Shown here: positions 13,179 through 25,000 of the stretch, piece after piece
How positions within the stretch are numbered: position 1 is the first letter of the stretch
How the letters are laid out: each line of letters opens with the position of its first letter
NCBI RefSeq assembly: GCF_020882245.1
Contig: NC_083600.1
Coordinates: forward strand, 41,821,019 to 41,885,018
Source of the DNA: Rhopalosiphum padi
Taxonomy: Eukaryota > Arthropoda > Insecta > Hemiptera > Aphididae
Length of the DNA: 64,000 bases
Direction: 5' to 3'
The notes under the pieces: model-generated
What the model was told of the DNA's origin: nothing
What the model saw: only the letters and a program-made list of their open reading frames with translations
Databases searched by the model: none
Translations under genes and position numbers: made by a program

Positions 13179-13723
13179 TATCAACAATTGGTAAGTAAAA
13201 ACAATAATATAAATATATCTATAACATTTACAGAACAATAATTAATAACTAAAAATGTACTAGTGTATGGTATCTAACAACTTACATACTGGTAAATACT
13301 AAATACAATGCAACTTTGGATGTGCCAAACTGCCAACTGCTAAGCGCCAACTGCCGGAGTGCCAGGTGGACAGTGGCCGGAGTGGCCACTGCAAGACACG
13401 TTGAGCTTAAATCTTCCACTTTTCACTTTTATATAATAAGATTTTATGGCGGTCAACTGATAAAAACGTAATCAAAGATACTACATCATATGTCAAGGAT
13501 ATTTAATTATTTATACTATGATAAACAGGTGAACGGTCACATAGATCCCTCGACAGCTAGATCCCGGAGACTAACTGACGCAAGAGGATCCAATTGACGC
13601 GAGATTAAAATGACGCATGAGGATCTAATTGGCGGGGGATTAAAATAATCATAAGGATTTTACTACAAAAGTTTTAACTTTATTCATATTCTCACTCCCA
13701 GTCTCAGAGGTTAGTCGTAAGTT
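13179..13723. promoter_or_regulatory. 5' flank of UAP gene with short GC-rich and 35-bp tandem repeats
   Basis: This is the upstream side of the minus-strand UAP gene. At 13320-13391 the AT-rich background breaks into repeated CCAACTGC/GGAGTG words, ending in an exact inverted repeat: CAGTGGCC at 13371-13378, a five-base spacer, GGCCACTG at 13384-13391. Further out, 13576-13610 and 13611-13645 are two tandem copies of a 35-bp unit beginning TGACGCA and containing AGGATC. Promoter function is inferred from position only. Confidence 0.4.
13576..13645. repeat. Two-copy 35-bp tandem repeat (TGACGC...GGATC unit)
   Basis: Copy 1 (13576-13610) and copy 2 (13611-13645) align without gaps: TGACGC, AGGATC, AATT and GATTAAAA sit at the same offsets, with several substitutions between. 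A looser version of the same words (GGGATCCAGTTGACG, TGTCGCGGGATC) reappears at 21695-21810 in front of TAF7. Function unknown. Confidence 0.7.
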
Positions 13724-13952
13724 CAGTGGCGCCGATCTATATTTCATGTTAGGGGAAAAAAATGCTGGTGTTAGACCCACCTACTAAAAAAATGTTTAGT
13801 TAGTTACGTTCGAATGGTACTATATTTATTTCTAACTATATACATACAAGATACTGCATAACAAACTATTTTTGATTATCACCCACGACCCACCCACCCA
13901 TAAATATTTCTGGGGAATTTTCCCCAGTTCATACCCGTGTTCGGCGCTACTG
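13724..13952. mobile_element. Small hAT-like MITE with CAGTGGCGCCGA ends
   Basis: Left end CAGTGGCGCCGATC; right end read inverted CAGTAGCGCCGAACAC, so the first 12 bases match at all but one position. The 229-bp body has no reading frame. The flanking 8-mers do not match convincingly, so the insertion is old or one boundary is off. Same end family as the elements at 20752, 29943, 53173 and 53390. Confidence 0.6.
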
Positions 13953-14619
13953 TTAATACAAATACCAAATTTGAATATTGACAAAACTGTATATTTTAAC
14001 GAAAAATAACGATTATATAGGTATAATTATCTATTTTGTTTTAAGTTATTACAAAAATATTATTTAAAGACACCAATTCGTGTATTATTATTTAACACTA
14101 TAACAGAGAAGTATTCAAAATATTATGTAGATTAGTTTTAAGCTGTTTATGCCATAAATTTATTAACACCAACAGTGGCGGCTCGTCATGGGTCTTTGAG
14201 ATGGCGGACTCACCATAAAAAAAGGTAGTAAAGCAATAAAAAAGTTTGAAGAAAATTGTAGTACCTATAATTTAATATTTTTGTCTATTTGGAAAATAAT
14301 TATGATGGTTTTCGATATTAATATTGATTATTGATAATATTATAATATTATTACATTAATAATGAGAAGACGAGTGTCATTCAATAATAATACGGGCGAA
14401 AAATATCGATAACAACAACTAATTACTAATTTATGCGATGCCAATGGCAGAAACTTTGAATGAGTCTAGTCTCAATGTCCTAAACAACATATATACAATC
14501 TACCCCGCCCTCCGCCTTGTCGTGCATATAAAATTTGTATAAGTACACAATTGAGTCTCTCGAACGGCAGACTCCCGAATAAATTTAAATGTCTGGCTAA
14601 TAATAATATTACAATATTA
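13953..14619. other. AT-rich spacer with one orphan element end
   Basis: No coding frame. At 14173 the sequence CAGTGGCGGCTCGTC looks like the left end of another CAGTGGCG-type element, but I could not find its right end, so it is a solo end or a truncated copy. Confidence 0.4.
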
Positions 14620-17600
14620 TAATACAGTATATAATCTATGGATATATTGGATCTATCATATTAATCTATTATCTATGGTAATCATCAATCTTCGCTATTC
14701 GTCGGAGACGATTGACGGTTATAATAATTTTAACGGAGAAAAAAATAGACGTACAAATCGTTAAACCGTACTTTAATATATATAACATTTTACACGCATA
14801 TGCCGTTCTGTTCAACTTATTTTTATGAAATATCTCAATATCTGCAATTCGAAACGTGGTAAAGACGTACGAGGAAAGGTGTTCCTGCGTCGGCGATGTG
14901 GTTACTGAACATGTGGACATCAAATATGACACAACTAAGTTTCACAAAAAAAATCGATGTTTACGTGAGTTTGATTTTCTATACTTTTAGAGCTTTAATT
15001 TACTTTTTTAGACATAAAATAAATACATACTTATTGCACCGGACAATCTGCTACACGCCGGGTGACGTATACGTATGCATATTTTATTCCCGAACATACG
15101 ATGCATAAAATACGTGAGACCAAAAATACATAATCGTCATATTAATATATTACCGGACCCATTTTATATAATAATTTATATTTATATTAATTGTATGAAT
15201 AGCATTTTTCATTTTTAACTGGCCGAGTACTTTACTAATATAAGTTTTTTTTATCCCTAACAAAAATAAAAGTTTTCTGAAAAGACGCATTAATATTTTT
15301 TTATAATTGTCTGAATTTTGAATTTTTATGACATTATTAGATATTCATTTCATATTTCTGTGATAACTATTTCTGCTCAACCGATTTTTGTTTTTTTGTA
15401 GTAATTTAAAAACGAATAACTGTAGTTATTTGAAAATTTCACCAAATGTTAATGTTTGCATATCTTATACATATTATAATTTTCAAAATATTTTGACTAT
15501 ACACTTATAGGATAAAATAACAATAGCATAATACCATAAATAGATGCATTTATTATATATATATATATATTAATAATATCGCAAATTATCTGAACATATT
15601 AACATTAGAACCTATATAAATAGTATGAGTAGGTATGTATTATTCCATAACAGGACGGTACCGAAACGGAAATGATATAGTCACATGTGTATATAACGAG
15701 TCGAATGTGAATAACTACTTGTACTTAGAAATTAATTGTATTGATTTTGTCCTTCTTTACTATACGTAGATCATAATCTATAAACTATTTAGTATGTAAT
15801 ATTAATTGAATGATTCAACTTTTAAATATTTTTAAAATTATTAATCATTTAGTACAGCCAACCCGTAAACTGCTGTATAGCTACTATAGTAGGTGACTAA
15901 AATACAACATGTAGACTAGGCTAAGTATGTCACTATAACGAATTTGTACAATTTGAATTCAATTTTCAATGTATAATGCATTAATACATTGTGTACAATG
16001 TAAAATTATGCTGGTCGAAGATGGTCTTATTTGTTGGTGAGAAATTTTACCAAACAACTATTGAAATAATAAAATTATAATTTAAAAAAAAATTCAGGAT
16101 ATACAATTATTATGGTTTTACGTATGAAATTAATTAGATACCAAAAGTTTCGTATGCAAGACAGCTGAAATATAAAAATGAATCCTATAATATCACAAAG
16201 AGTTCTATAAAAAAAACATATGATCTATCATATTATTATAATATTTGTCATCCATGGCAAACATCAATTGTCGTAATTTGTAGGAGACGATTAACCATTC
16301 TAATATTTTATTGAACAGTCGTCAAACAACAGCCTTCAGTACATGACAAGTGCTCTCATTTTCATAAAAAATTTCAATAATTTTATTCTGAAGCGCAAAG
16401 AAGACGAATGAAGAAATAAGAGCTAGCTGTTTCTTCGGTGGCTGATGTGCACGTTTGAATTTTAATATGGCACAGCTTGAATTCGTCGAAAAGCGTCGAA
16501 GGATACTTACGTAGGTTAATTTTTCTATAATTTAAGGGTAGTAATAAATTTAGTTTTTATACTTTAAATAAATATTTATTGACTTGTACAAGCTGCCACC
16601 CCGATTACTTAGAACTATATTTTATTTCCAATAGCCGGCAACCGGCGGGTTATTGTATACGACCCGTTTTAAATTCTTAAACGATGAAATCTTTTTTTTA
16701 ATATTTTATTATTTTAAAGTTCTAGATAATATTTTTTTTATAGTAAATAATTTAAGAATATAAAATTTTTATTTTTGTCTGGTCCGCAAACTGTTTTTAA
16801 TTTGTGAATATGGCATGAGAGTTCTAAAAGGTTAAAGTTAAAAAATAGCCAAGAATAAAATAAATTCGTCAATATTACCTTGGATCCTGGACGTAGCAAT
16901 GAATCTATATTAATTTTAAAATTATTTAGTTTTTTTTTTATCTGTTATGAATTCTTGTAGGAAATATGATATATTTAGTACTTTGGGTGGTTAATAGTAA
17001 AATAACATAAAAATTTTTAGATCTTGTCATAATATCGGAAAAACTGGAATCATTACGCTATATACTTGTATAATTTCGACAAAATTAATTAATTTAATAA
17101 GTTTTAGTTCAAAAATTCTAATCATAGAATGTTGAAAATTTTACCAACTGTCTACAGTATGATTTCCTATACATTGTATAATTATAAAAACATTTTAACA
17201 ATTTTAAATAATTAATTTTTTTTTTTTTAAGCCGATACAAATTATTGATAGCAAATATGATTTAAAATTTAATACAATGTTCCTCATCAGTTACTAAATT
17301 ACTGCAATAAAAAATGTATAGTCACGATATTATATTTTTATAAACGTTTAAAATCATAATTTTGACAAATTTTGTCTAAATCTATACAATTTTCAAATTA
17401 TTTTTTCATCAGATATTTATATATATAATATTGTCTTTTTATATACAAATTTGATATAGTAATTCTCATTAGTTTTTTTTAACCTAAAACAAAAATAATA
17501 TGTTTACTGGAAAGTCACATTATTTTATGACTATTTGAAGTGCAGTATTATACCTTTAACTTATTAAATGTTTATTATACACCCACCCTAAAAATAAATA

Positions 17601-19505
17601 TTTTTTCTCAAATAATTTTTATATTTTGTTATAGTTCAAAAACGAATAATCTTAGATACTTAAAACTTTAATTAAATTCTTATGAGAGTATTTCTTACAA
17701 ATAGTATTTTTTCAAAATATTTTGAAATTATGTATATTTACGATATTTTGTTATTATTTAAAACATTATTTGTAGGGACATAAAAGTTTTTTTTACTTGT
17801 TATACTATACGGACACAATGATATTTTTGACATACGTATAGATTAATCTTAAGATATTATTTATTCAAATTATTTTACGAAAGGGTTGTACCTACCTATT
17901 AACTCAAAAGTATATAACAATAATATAATACGGTATAAATTATATTTATTATTTATACAATATTATAATAATAATTATGATAAATGCAATGTTTTCGGAA
18001 AAAATGTAGCTTGTCAAACTTTACACAAAAAAAAAAAAAAATAAAATACTTAACAATATCAATCAACATTGAACATATAATATTATAAGTCATAATACAT
18101 CAAAATTATACTTATTAATGAAGGTTGACTGACTGTCTCTTTCAAATTCAAATTTCACACACTAATTACAGTAATAAACTTAATCACTAATGTATAAAGC
18201 AACACTGTAATATAATTACTTCTTTATCTTTAATTTAATGTAATTTTTGATTATTTTGTAAAATGGTACTGAAAATTGAATTTTCAAAGCATTCACTAGG
18301 TACTATTTGTTACATGAAACCATAATAAAGGAAATGTATGAATTTGTTTCTATTATGATAGGTGTCTTCAGATATATATATGTAAGTTTACATGTAAGAA
18401 TTACATAATATTAAGTTAAAGCACTGCGTGATTAAAACCAAAAGTATGCAGAAATAATAACTCAGAAACATAACGATATTAATCATAAATTTTAATTCTT
18501 TTTTTTTAGATATATATAATAATATAATTATTTTTGTTTAGTTCACTATTTTTATAGATTAAATTAAATAATTTGTAATCATTTTCATTAGAATAAAATA
18601 TTAATACTTTGCAATATCTATAAAGATTTGGTCTATAGTTTAAATGTTTCAATTTTACGTTCATATGTCAAACAGCTAAAATAGAAAAATAGATCGTATA
18701 ATATCACAAAGAGTTCTATAAAAAAAAAACCATAGATTTATCATATTATAATATTCGTCATCTGTGGTATACGACAATCGATGACATTTGTCGAAGACGA
18801 TTAACATTTCTATAATAGTCTTAATGAACAGTACTGAAGTACATGACAGATACTCTCATTTTCATTTCGTTCTGTTTATTTTCATAAAAATGAATTTTTA
18901 TTCTCATTTAGAATCACGATGAAGATCGATATGAAGAAAATTTGCAGTTTCTTCAGCGGCGGTGCACTACTACGTATAGTCTGACGATTGACACAACTCG
19001 GTTTCACGGGAACAGTCGACGCTTAAGTAAGTTTTTTTTTATTATTCTTTTTTGGGATTAAAATTATTTTTTAAAATTAAAATAAAATACATATATAAAT
19101 TTATATGAACAATCCGCGCTAGTCGGACGATGTAGTTGATGTAGACGCATATTTTATTCTCCAGGGTCCAATGAAAAAATAGTACACAATGCCTACTTAT
19201 TTTACTCATTAGTTATATAGTAGACAACAATTGTGAGAAATATCAAATAACAACCATGTATTATTTGTATTATTAGCGATTATATTATATTAGAATAGTA
19301 GTAGAATAGTACACCTTAGATCCTGGACGTGGACGTAGCGAAAATGTATAATGATCTTACAATTATGTAGTTTATTTTTTGTTTGTCATGAAATCTTGTA
19401 GCAAATATGGATCAATTTGGTACTTTGGGTGGTAAATAGTAAAATAAAACAAAATATTTCAGATCTTGCCATAATATCGGAAAAACAAAAAAACTGAAAT
19501 AATTA
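14620..19505. repeat. Three diverged tandem copies of a 1.5-2.5 kb unit with an exon-like core
   Basis: Copies start near 14620 (A), 16140 (B) and 18640 (C). B and C share AAGAGTTCTATAAAAAAA (16199 and 18709), a GGAGACGATTAAC/CGAAGACGATTAAC word, TACATGACA, a TTTCTTC-GGTGGC/GCGGCGG patch, a GGCACAGCTTGAATTC/GACACAACTCGGTTTC patch, then a donor-like site (GTAGGT at 16512, GTAAGT at 19027; GTGAGT in A near 14965). Downstream, TAAATACAT...GCATATTTTATT follows A and C. B (16880-17060) and C (19316-19505) also share a block starting GATCCTGGACGTAGC/GATCCTGGACGTGG. I found no long frame through any copy. Could be a tandemly duplicated promoter plus first exon of a non-coding transcript, or a degraded tandem transposon. 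Confidence 0.7.
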
Positions 19506-20571
19506 CGCTATAACCCGGAGGACGATTGGCAGTATCATTAAGAAGCTCATCTGAATAACACAAATAAGTGTCGCAAGGCTGTGTTTGTTTATAATAATAT
19601 AATTTTTTGAACAGTAGTACAGTATATTATGAATATTTACTTAAATTATATTTAATTTTTATGGTTTTTTTTTCAGATAATATACTGTACTACGGTTGTA
19701 GGTGTTCTTTTTATTTTAATAATACGTTGATAAATTACCAATTTTTTCAATTTTTTTTTCTCATCACAAAGCTAGTTCGTCTTTGTGTATGTTTAAATTT
19801 ATATTTTTTTATAGTTATTGTGCTGTTTAACTTTCTTATAAAAGAGAGTGAGGAATTAAAAAGGTGGCCACCGAACAGAAAGTTAAACTGCAATATACTA
19901 TAATCTTTTTAGTTCATGTTTACATTTTTAACTGATAAATTATGAATATAAAATTTCAAATTAATTTAAACTCAAAAATAAAAGAACACTAACATAGATT
20001 TCTTAAACATTAAAATTTTACTATAAATTTAAATTACATTTAATCAGCACATTATTTGAAGTTTTATAGGAACCGAACATTTGGCTGGATCATGCTGGAA
20101 AATGTGTCAGCACTCGGCTTCGTTTCAACCCGGAGGAAGATTGGCAGCATCAATAAGAAGCTCATCTTAATGTCAACTGTCCAAAGGATTTGTTTGTATA
20201 ATTATATTATAATTTTTAGAATCGTAGTAGGTACAGTATACTATATATAAATATATAATATTTATTAGTGAAGAAGAATTTGTCATTGAGCTGATGGAAA
20301 ATGTGTCAGCACTCGGCTGTATTTCAACACGGAGGACGTCTAGCAGCAGCAAAAAGAAATTCAACTGATAATCAACTGCCCAAAGGATTTGTTCGTATTA
20401 TATTATAACTTTTAGAATCGTAGTAGGTACAGTATACTATATATAATTATATAATATTTATTAGTGAAGAAGAATTTGTCAGAAAGCTGATGGGAAATGT
20501 GTCGGCACTCGTCTTCGTTTCAACCCGGAGGAAGATTGGCAGCATCAAAAAGAAGATCACTTAATTTAGTT
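19506..20571. repeat. Roughly 200-bp tandem array, four partial units
   Basis: The word CCGGAGGA(A/C)GATTGGCAG recurs near 19517, 20130 and 20525, with a diverged version near 20330; the GGAGGA anchors at 20132, 20331 and 20527 give periods of 199 and 196 bases. Units also share ATCGTAGTAGGTACAGTATA and AGTGAAGAAGAATTTGTC. In units 2-4 one frame stays aligned without indels (ENVSALG, STRR, then Ser/Ile/Lys-rich), so the core may descend from a small exon, but no frame runs through the array. The TCGGCTTCGTTTCAACCC part resembles the exon-like core of the larger repeat just upstream, so the array may derive from it. Confidence 0.75.
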
Positions 20572-20751
20572 GTCCCCCCTTTACGCATTAGCGCTCATCT
20601 CTCATCCACTCATCCAACACATTGACTACGCCGGCCGGCAACACACATATATTATACACATTACCCGTTTTATATTATATAGTATTATTAATATCCACAT
20701 AGTTTAAGTTATTGTATATTTTTTTTTATTATTTGAATGCATTCATATGAT

Positions 20752-21036
20752 CAGTGGCGTATTTAGGAATTTTATGATAAACAACACATATTTTGCAGCC
20801 TCCCTCCCCATTAAAAAAAAATTAAAAAACTTCTACGCCGCGCAATGGTGAAACTGTTAATACCATAGAATACCATGTTATATAAATACTGTATAGTATT
20901 TTATACCTCTATGGCAATGGCACACATTTGTTGTGAAAATTATTAATTATTGACGTCACTGCGCCAGTACTCATAAAGTACGAAATTCGCCGTTCTGGAC
21001 AACTGGACCCAAAGCCCCTACCTAAATACGCCCCTG
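20752..21036. mobile_element. hAT-like MITE with CAGTGGCGTATTTAGG ends
   Basis: Left end CAGTGGCGTATTTAGG, right end inverted CAGGGGCGTATTTAGG: 15 of 16 bases match. The element is 285 bp and non-coding. Flanks CATATGAT and AATATAAT match at 6 of 8 positions, consistent with a decayed 8-bp target duplication. Confidence 0.75.
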
Positions 21037-22033
21037 AATATAATGCGTTCTCGCTTACGATGTGGATTAGGCCTACTGGGGACACCACAATAAAAAAACG
21101 CGCCTCGTGTAATACCTCATAAAGTTATTAAACAATACGGACAATGTTATTGTACGTCGTTTAATAATAAAGGTGGTGTGGAAAATTACCTAACACTGTT
21201 ATTCTTATCTTATAGTTACCTTGCATACATTTTTTTTATTAAATACCAATTAAATAATTATTTATATCAAGAAACGAGAAATATTATAAACTTATAAATA
21301 AGTCCAATATAAATTTAACATTAAAGGAATAAGTGGCCATACAATGCTTGTAAATAAGTATAGTCACCCTGTTAGGTTAATGGTTAGGTTTTAATGTACT
21401 TACCTATTATAATAAATAGGTATTTGAGCAAGTTCTTTTAAAATTTATATATAAGTTCTACATTAACATAATCGATAATTCAAATATCGTGTATATTAGA
21501 ATATAATGAAACGTTACTACTTATTTAAAACATCGAATCTAATATCATAATTAATGGAATTAGAAATTTTACTAATGCCATGTAACTTACTTATACTTCA
21601 TACTATTTCTTAATATTTTTAAAATTTAAATTGTTATTTAAGTATTTTTTTTAGACAAGTTTTTTAAAGTACCGCCGATGTCTGGGTACCTAAATGACGC
21701 GGGAGATTATAGTTAATATGCAATCTAAATTTTCTTTGAGTTTCTAAATGTCCAATGGGATCCAGTTGACGTACGTGGATCTACTTGTCGCGGGATCTAG
21801 GTGATACGTAACCTGATAAACATAATATAAATATAAATATTATGATGATAATACCATAGATAATCTTGTACTATTATAAAAATATATCTTTTTTATTTTA
21901 CTCGTATTTTTTCAGTTAAATTAATAATAATCTATATAAAGTTATTAAAATAATAAATATTTTCATTTTAGCAGCTATCTATATTAATTTGTTATTTACA
22001 TCGTGCATTCGCGCGTAAGAGAAAATTTCAAAA
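21037..22033. other. 5' flank of TAF7
   Basis: AT-rich sequence with no coding frame. It holds a cluster of GGGATC/TTGACG words at 21695-21810, similar to the 35-bp repeats upstream of the UAP gene. A short GCATTCGCGCG patch at 22006-22017 sits just before the TAF7 start and may mark the 5' UTR; that is inferred from position. Confidence 0.4.
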
Positions 22034-25000
22034 ATGGAACAAAAGTCTGATCAAACTATTGAATTAGAAACTGAAGTTATTCTAAGAGTTCCATCGGTAA
22101 TACATTCCCAAATATGCATATTTATCATTCATTTGTTCATGTTAATAAATATCAGTCGGTTATTGCTTGAAAAAAACATGTAGTTTATAGGTTTTATATA
22201 TTTTTGTAGAAAATGTCCTTTTATATGGAAATATATATTAAATATTATTTTAAATTTATCTATACCAGACTATAGTATAAAATTTGGTTTTAAATATGAT
22301 TGTTATTCATTTTTGTGTTTTAGGAAGCTGCTGCAACTTTAAGAGAGTTAATAAAAAAAGATGCCAAAGAACAACTGAGTATAAAATTAGAAAATGATAT
22401 TCGTAGAGGTGAAGTTAAAATCGGAAACCATCAATTATATGCAAAAGTTTGTTTATTTACTCAATTTAATAACTTATATATTATTACTACACTTATAATA
22501 TTATTATGTATGTTTAGTGGTAGAGTCAAGTAGTTAAATCTATTTTTATATTATTATTACATATTTTTTTATTAGAAAAATATTTTATTTGTCCATGTAT
22601 AGGTTGTTGACTTACCAACTATCATTGAAGGACAAAAAACTATTGACAACAAAACTGTGTATAAAACTGCAGATATATGTCAGGTAAAAATAATAATATT
22701 ATACCTATGAAAATACTATAAATGCATAACTTTATTACTTTATAAAGTGGATGGAAGATAAAGTATGTGTCTCACCTTCTCACTTAATTGAAGTGAAACT
22801 TCTTTACAGAGAGAAAAAAAAAAGACGGATGGTCGGGCCGTCATGGTTATTATTATTATTTTATTAGTTACAAATAAATAATAAATAAATACTTATTATA
22901 ATAAATTATAAAATTTAAAAATTAAAAAAAATTCAGTTCTATTGAAAATAAAATTGTAATGTGTGTTATTTTTATTTTATTCCAATACACACCTAATATC
23001 AGTTGCATAACTGAAAGAAGTTTCACTTCATCCACGCGTACTTGCTACATGCACAGTTTTTTTTTTAATATATGTCCGAAAACTTATGTTAAATATTTAC
23101 TTACTGGAATGTTTTATTCAAAACAATTGAAATGTTTTTTATTAACATTGTATTTTTATGTATTATTATGTTTATGAATTTATGATTGATTCTTTAATAG
23201 TGCAATAGTCAGTTTATAGTATACTTTAAACATAACAATAATGATATTGATAAATTATGCTATAATATTAATTATTATATTTATGTTAATTTTTATTTTT
23301 ATTTTACTAAACTTTGTGATTGTGATAAAAGACTATGATTTTTTATTTCATTTTATGTATAGCAGGGATGAGGCCACTTACCTTAATTTTTGAAGTCGCA
23401 AATTTATGAAGCTTATTAGAAGCAAGCCACATTGTTAAGAGATGTTTATAAAATAGTTAATAATTTTACTCTGAGCTTGATGTCAAGTGCTGCACCAGAC
23501 TAACTCGCGAACCTCATTGTTGCCACTCATGATATATAGCAATTAGTGTCTATCTTTCAATATCTATCTGTTTAATGTTAATGGAATACATTTTAGTTAA
23601 ATTTAGGGTATACAGAATGATTATTTTATTGAACTACACTCATTATTTCAAAATCAATATTTTTTTTCCCATTATTTCCAGTCGTAAAAGACAATTTTTG
23701 AAAGAATATACATTTTTAATTTTATATTCTAAAGCAAAATTTTTTTGGAGTATTTAGGTAAATTGAAATTTGGACGAATAATTTATGAGTCTTACAAGTA
23801 CTTATAGTTGAATTAATTTGAGTGAAGGTATGGATACTCCACAAAATGATTGTATAATAACTCCATTCACCTAAACTCTAAATACTTATAACTCTTAAAC
23901 TACTTATCTGACTTTGATTTTTATGTATCTAAATACTCAAAAAAAAATTTTGTTTTAGAATATGTAATTAAAAATGTATGTTTTCAATAAATATCAATAA
24001 ATATGGATTATTGTAATTTAAAATGTATTGTATTCTGTTAAAATCAATTTGACTATAACCTACTCATTATTTTATGATATATTATCTTTGTTAAACTAAT
24101 ATATTATTTTTTAGATGATTATATGCAAAGAAAATGAAGAATTTTTGCTTTCTGACGAAGACGATAAAACAAAAGTTTTTAAAAAAAAAGAACCTAATAA
24201 AGTTGATAAAAAATATTTGTGGCCACATGGTATTACACCACCATTGAAAAATGTAAGAAAACGAAGATTTCGTAAGACCCTTAGAAAAAAATATGTTGAA
24301 GCTCCAGAAATTGAAAAAGAGGTTTTGCTTAATTAATTGATATTTAAAAGCTGTTTTTAATATTGTTTAATATATTATTATACTATTTAGGTTAAATATC
24401 TTTTAAAAAGTGATAGTGAAGCTCTTAGTGTAAAATGGGAAGTAGTATCTGAAACCGAAGTACAAAACAATAGAAAAATTAAAGAAGAACCTTTTATGCA
24501 GGGTGAAATGCATAATGATCTAAAGCAAAACATTGGTATTGTTAATAATTTTTATAATATTTTATTTACATATTTACTCTTGGAAGTTGGTATACAATTT
24601 TCTCATGAGTCACTAGTCAATTTTTTACTTTATTTATAAACTTAATATTACTGTTTATTTATACTGTTTATACTGTTTTTATTAGCTGAAAGAGATATAT
24701 TTGGTGAAGCTCTAAGTGATTCTGATGAAGAGGCTGGTAATATAAATATTATGGATATGGATGAAGATATGAGTCATTTAACTAATGATGATAGTCGTTT
24801 CTCTGATACTAATTCATTAATGGTAAATTTTTCAATTAACATATTATTAACATTGTAAAAAGTTCTTTATTATCGTGTAGTATGTTTTGGTATACTTTGT
24901 TATTAAAGTAAATCTTTGTAATGGATATATTAAATTTGAACTTAATGATAAATCATTGTATAAAAAAAAAATCAATTTTGAATATAGTTTGTATGTTACT

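Noticed and set aside
19607..19903. 98-codon Phe/Leu/Tyr-rich frame
   Set aside because: It follows T-rich sequence within the repeat region; composition explains the hydrophobicity and no family is recognisable.
23362..23530. Possible hAT end CAGGGATGAGGCCACTTACC in TAF7 intron 3
   Set aside because: No matching inverted end or target duplication could be found nearby, so not called as an element.
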